Below, in pieces: positions 44,234-47,489 of a stretch of 47,489 nt of DNA. Numbering within the stretch: position 1 is the first letter of the stretch; every line of letters starts with the position of its first letter. The notes under the pieces are model-generated. The model ran no database searches. It was given only the letters and a program-made list of their open reading frames with translations, and was not told where the DNA came from. The stretch is from contig JAEWKC010000033.1 of the NCBI GenBank assembly GCA_023386235.1, positions 1 through 47,489 of the forward strand, written 5' to 3'. This DNA comes from Bacteroidota bacterium (GTDB lineage: Bacteria > Bacteroidota > Bacteroidia > Chitinophagales > Chitinophagaceae). The position numbers and the translations under genes were made by a program.

Positions 44234-46873
44234 ATGCATACAACAGGCGCGGAGAATAAAGAAGCTGCAAGAATAGAAGAGAAAAACAAAAAAGAAAAAA
44301 ACTGGCTCAAATGGGGACCATATCTTAGCGAGCGCCAATGGGGTACAGTACGGGAAGATTACAGTGCGAACGGTGACGCGTGGAATTATGTTTCTTATTT
44401 TGACGCTTGCAGCAGGGCATACAGATGGGGCGAAGACGGCATTGCCGGGATAAGTGACGAACTGGGCAATATTTGCTTTTCGGTAGCGCTTTGGAATGAA
44501 AAGGACGCGCTTATAAAAGAAAGACTTTTTGGCTTAAGCAACCCGCAAGGCAATCATGGAGAAGATGTAAAGGAGTTGTATTATTATCTGGATAATACGC
44601 CTACACACTCTTACATGAAATATCTATACAAATACCCGCACAATAAATTTCCATACGAAGAACTGATAGAAACCAATAATCGAAGAACATTAGCGGAACC
44701 GGAATATGAATTGATAGAGACAGGGATATTTGACAATGACGAATATTTTGATGTGTATGTAGAGTACGCTAAGGCCGATGCAGACGATATTTATATAAAA
44801 ATATCATTGGCCAACCGTGGCAATAAAGCGGCAAGGGTGCAGGTGATGCCCACGTTGTTTATGCGCAATCAATGGAGCTTTAAGCATGTAAACGAAAAGC
44901 CATACATACGCCGTACAGATAATGCAGCCAATCATGTAGAGGTATATGCTCCGCAGTCAGGAAATTATACATTATATTTTGATCAGCCCGATGAATGGCT
45001 TTTTACAGAAAATGAAACGAATGAACAGATTATTTTCAATAGAGAAAATGACCATCCATACAAAAAAGATTTGTTTCATAATGCAGTGCTGAATCATGAT
45101 TTTTCTCTTACATCAAAAATAAAAAAAGCAACCAAGTTTGCACCTTTGTATCGCTTAAAAATAGAAGGCGGACAAACCCATACTTTGCATTTGCGTTTAA
45201 CACAAAATCAAACTGAAAGGCCGCTTGAAAACAGTAATGACATTTTTGATCAGCGCATACACGAGTGCCATATTTTTTACAACCATCTTTTACAAAGTCA
45301 AAATCAGGAATGGGCAAGCATATATCGGCAGGCACTGTCAGGAATACTATGGTCAAAGCAATATTATCATTACAATATAGAAGAATGGCTGGATGGCGAT
45401 TTGCAAAACGTGCATCCGCCTAAAAGCAGATATTACGGCAGAAATGCCCACTGGAAAAATCTGCGTAACGAAGAAATACTGCTCATGCCCGATAAATGGG
45501 AGTATCCATGGTATGCTTCCTGGGACTCGGCCTTTCATGTAGTTTCAATGGCTTTAGTAGATGTGGAGTTTGGCAAAGAGCAGCTGCAGATATTTCTGAA
45601 AGAATGGTATATGAAACCCAATGGACAAATACCCGCTTACGAATGGAACTTTAGTGATGTGAATCCACCCGTACAACCATGGGCGGCGCTGATGATTTTT
45701 AATATAGAGAGAAAGCAAAAAGGCAGGGGCGATGTATCTTTTTTGAAAAAAATATTCAACAAGCTGGCTTTGAATTTTACCTGGTGGGTAAACAGATTAG
45801 ACCGTACACAAAACAATGTATTCGAAGGAGGCTTTTTAGGACTGGATAATATAGGCGTTTTTGACCGTAGCCAGGGCATCCCGGGAGAAGCGCATCTGGA
45901 ACAGGTAGACGGCACATCATGGATGGCATTGTACTGCCTGATGATGCTGAAAATGAGTTTGCAGATTTCTAAAGAAGATGCGGCATACGAAGATATGGCT
46001 ACCAAATATTTCGGACACTTTGTAGATATTGCAGAATCGCTCAATCATATAAGTGAAGATCATGTAGGAATATGGGATGAAAGTGATGGCTTTTTTTATG
46101 ATAAGCTTGTATTTCCCGATGGAAGACAAGAAGCGGTAAAAGTGCGTTCTATAGTAGGAATGCTCTCTTTAATAGCCGTTATTCGTATTAGCGAAGAAAC
46201 TTTTGAGCTATTGCCGCGATTCAAAAAAAGTTTTCTCTGGTTTAAAGAAAACAGAATGCACAAACTAAAATTTCCTATCATTCAGGAAACCGAACAACGA
46301 GGTGATGTTTTGCTTTCATTAGTTCCCAAAGACAGGATAAATATATTAATGAAATCTTTGCTGGATGAAGATGAATTTTTAAGTCCTTTTGGCATTCGCT
46401 CTTTATCTAAAATATACGAAGAACCGTATGTAATCAATTTAGAAGGTAATGATTATGAAATACAGTTTCAGCCTGCAGAGTCAGATTCTTCCATGTTTGG
46501 AGGCAACAGCAACTGGCGTGGGCCGGTATGGTTTCCTATCAACTTTATTTTGCTTGAGTCTTTAAGAGAGTTGTATAAATTTTTCGGACCGGAGAAAAAA
46601 TACAACTATCCTTCTGATGCTGCCGAGCAGAAAGATTTTAAGCAGATAGGTGAAGCTATCAGTAAAAGACTTATCAGTTTATTTGAAAAAGATACAAACG
46701 GCAATCGTCCTGTAAACGGCCTGCACCAGAATTTGTATCAAAAAGAATTGTTTAGCGAGTTGATTTTGTTCTATGAATACTTTCATTCCGAAAACGGGCG
46801 GGGTGTGGGCGCTGCGCATCAAACCGGCTGGACAGCTCTTGTAGCTAATCTTATTCAGCGATTGGAAGATTAA
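44234..46873 (+). CDS. GH63/MGH1-like glucosidase
   Basis: An 879-residue protein without signal peptide, so probably cytoplasmic. An N-terminal beta-rich domain (about 1-350) is followed by an (alpha/alpha)6-barrel with PWYASWDSAFHVVSMALVD, PNGQIPAYEWNFSDVNPP and FEGGFLGLDNIGVFDRS, then GNSNWRGPVWFPINF and a C-terminal GAAHQTGWTALVA. This is the clan GH-G (GH63/mannosylglycerate-hydrolase-like) layout. Such bacterial proteins are annotated as glucosidases, and the natural substrate is unsettled. Its TAA overlaps the stop of the convergent flippase gene. Confidence 0.85.
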   Translation: MHTTGAENKEAARIEEKNKKEKNWLKWGPYLSERQWGTVREDYSANGDAWNYVSYFDACSRAYRWGEDGIAGISDELGNICFSVALWNEKDALIKERLFGLSNPQGNHGEDVKELYYYLDNTPTHSYMKYLYKYPHNKFPYEELIETNNRRTLAEPEYELIETGIFDNDEYFDVYVEYAKADADDIYIKISLANRGNKAARVQVMPTLFMRNQWSFKHVNEKPYIRRTDNAANHVEVYAPQSGNYTLYFDQPDEWLFTENETNEQIIFNRENDHPYKKDLFHNAVLNHDFSLTSKIKKATKFAPLYRLKIEGGQTHTLHLRLTQNQTERPLENSNDIFDQRIHECHIFYNHLLQSQNQEWASIYRQALSGILWSKQYYHYNIEEWLDGDLQNVHPPKSRYYGRNAHWKNLRNEEILLMPDKWEYPWYASWDSAFHVVSMALVDVEFGKEQLQIFLKEWYMKPNGQIPAYEWNFSDVNPPVQPWAALMIFNIERKQKGRGDVSFLKKIFNKLALNFTWWVNRLDRTQNNVFEGGFLGLDNIGVFDRSQGIPGEAHLEQVDGTSWMALYCLMMLKMSLQISKEDAAYEDMATKYFGHFVDIAESLNHISEDHVGIWDESDGFFYDKLVFPDGRQEAVKVRSIVGMLSLIAVIRISEETFELLPRFKKSFLWFKENRMHKLKFPIIQETEQRGDVLLSLVPKDRINILMKSLLDEDEFLSPFGIRSLSKIYEEPYVINLEGNDYEIQFQPAESDSSMFGGNSNWRGPVWFPINFILLESLRELYKFFGPEKKYNYPSDAAEQKDFKQIGEAISKRLISLFEKDTNGNRPVNGLHQNLYQKELFSELILFYEYFHSENGRGVGAAHQTGWTALVANLIQRLED

Positions 46874-47489
46874 AAATATCGTTGAATATATTTTCCTATG
46901 ACCGGCATGGAACTTAATTCGCGGGCTTCTCTTTCAATAATAATGAAAATGAAAATACTTAAAAGTAAGCACCCTGCAATTGTTCTGTACCACAGATGCG
47001 GTGTATATAATTTTACTATTTCCTGCATACAAAAAGCTATCAGCATTACTATAAGATAAAAACTTACTTTAAGTATGTTGTAGGGTATTGGAAAATATTT
47101 TTGGCCCCATAAATAACAAATAACCACCATTATCAAATAACACAGCAGTGTGGTCCATGCAGAGGCAAGCATGCCATATTGCGGTATAAAGAAATAATTG
47201 CCCACAATAGTGATGAATGCGCCAATGACCGTGATATAAACACCTATACGCATTTTATCCGTAATCTTGTACCATACAGAAAGATTATAGTATATGCCAC
47301 TCATGATATTGGCAAACAAAAGAATAGGTACTATGTACAATCCTACACGATAATCTTCCTGAATATAATATTTCCAATAGTCAATAAACAACGCGGTAAC
47401 CAGAAACGCCACGCAGAGCGTAATGACAAACCAGTTCATTACTCTGGCATATAGTACTGGCGCGTTTTTATCGTTAGACTGGCTAAAGA
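46870..47489 (-). CDS. Polysaccharide flippase (Wzx/MATE-like), C-terminal part, runs off the window
   Basis: The reading frame is open to the window edge (reading SNDKNAPVLYARVMNWF inward), so only the last 206 codons are seen. They hold about six transmembrane helices, with IVPILLFANIMSGIYYNLSVWYKITDK and a GMLASAWTTLLCYL segment typical of oligosaccharide flippases that move lipid-linked repeat units across the inner membrane. The ATG at 47439 is internal. Surface polysaccharide genes may continue outside the window. Confidence 0.85.
   Translation of the reverse strand, partial: FSQSNDKNAPVLYARVMNWFVITLCVAFLVTALFIDYWKYYIQEDYRVGLYIVPILLFANIMSGIYYNLSVWYKITDKMRIGVYITVIGAFITIVGNYFFIPQYGMLASAWTTLLCYLIMVVICYLWGQKYFPIPYNILKVSFYLIVMLIAFCMQEIVKLYTPHLWYRTIAGCLLLSIFIFIIIEREARELSSMPVIGKYIQRYF

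Noticed and set aside
1..47489. CRISPR arrays, insertion sequences, rRNA genes
   Set aside because: No regularly spaced repeats, no transposase-like proteins and no rRNA sequence were recognised on either strand.

Overview
This window looks like chromosome of a low-GC Bacteroidota bacterium, most likely a Chitinophagaceae-type organism. The evidence is a bacterial GGGP synthase, GSCFA and DUF3078 proteins, a split ThrE exporter, a tRNA without encoded CCA, and promoters of the Bacteroidota form TTG-N18/19-TAnnTTTG at several genes. Family level is inference. Most genes are housekeeping genes in short same-strand runs. The accessory part is the left edge.

Layout. 1-2978: a hairpin-forming repeat and a decayed type IIG-like restriction-modification gene, with an in-frame stop near its start and a truncated specificity region. 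3131-3204: tRNA-Met(CAT) with its own promoter and terminator. 3282-7989 (minus): GGGP synthase, sugar dehydrogenase lipoprotein, S4 protein, thrB, thrC. 8100-9923 (plus): an unusual ABC ATPase with an FtsX-like permease. 10263-15172 (minus): NlpC/P60 peptidase, RecG, GH110 alpha-1,3-galactosidase. 15314-17060 (plus): GNAT-like protein and methylglyoxal synthase. 17057-20931 (minus): DUF3078, RecO, POTRA/barrel protein. 21035-24475 (plus): a histidine leader peptide and attenuator, then hisG, hisD, hisC. 24583-29145 (plus): small stress-like protein, RadA, ROK kinase, NAD(P)HX repair enzyme. 29149-34775 (minus): pyruvate kinase, phosphofructokinase, Kup, HD hydrolase. 34991-38151 (plus): enolase, small membrane protein, E2 acyltransferase. 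38148-43230 (minus): Y-family polymerase, GH27 alpha-galactosidase, ThrE halves, GSCFA protein. 43333-46873 (plus): LexA-like repressor and a GH63-like glucosidase. 46870 to the edge (minus): partial polysaccharide flippase.

Two regulatory systems stand out. First, a self-cleaving-type HTH-S24 repressor (43333-44091) and a Y-family DNA polymerase gene 4 kb away both carry tandem copies of the palindrome ACTAA-N5-TTAGT, spaced 21-22 bp, overlapping a TATATTTG promoter element. This reads as a LexA-like SOS circuit with its own operator. Second, hisGDC is preceded by a 16-codon leader peptide with five His codons, a 10-bp terminator stem and a mutually exclusive 10-bp antiterminator placed over the leader stop codon, which is a complete ribosome-mediated attenuator.

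Metabolically the window joins lower and upper glycolysis (ROK kinase, Pfk, Eno, Pyk, MgsA), threonine synthesis and export, histidine synthesis, and alpha-galactoside removal (GH110, GH27).
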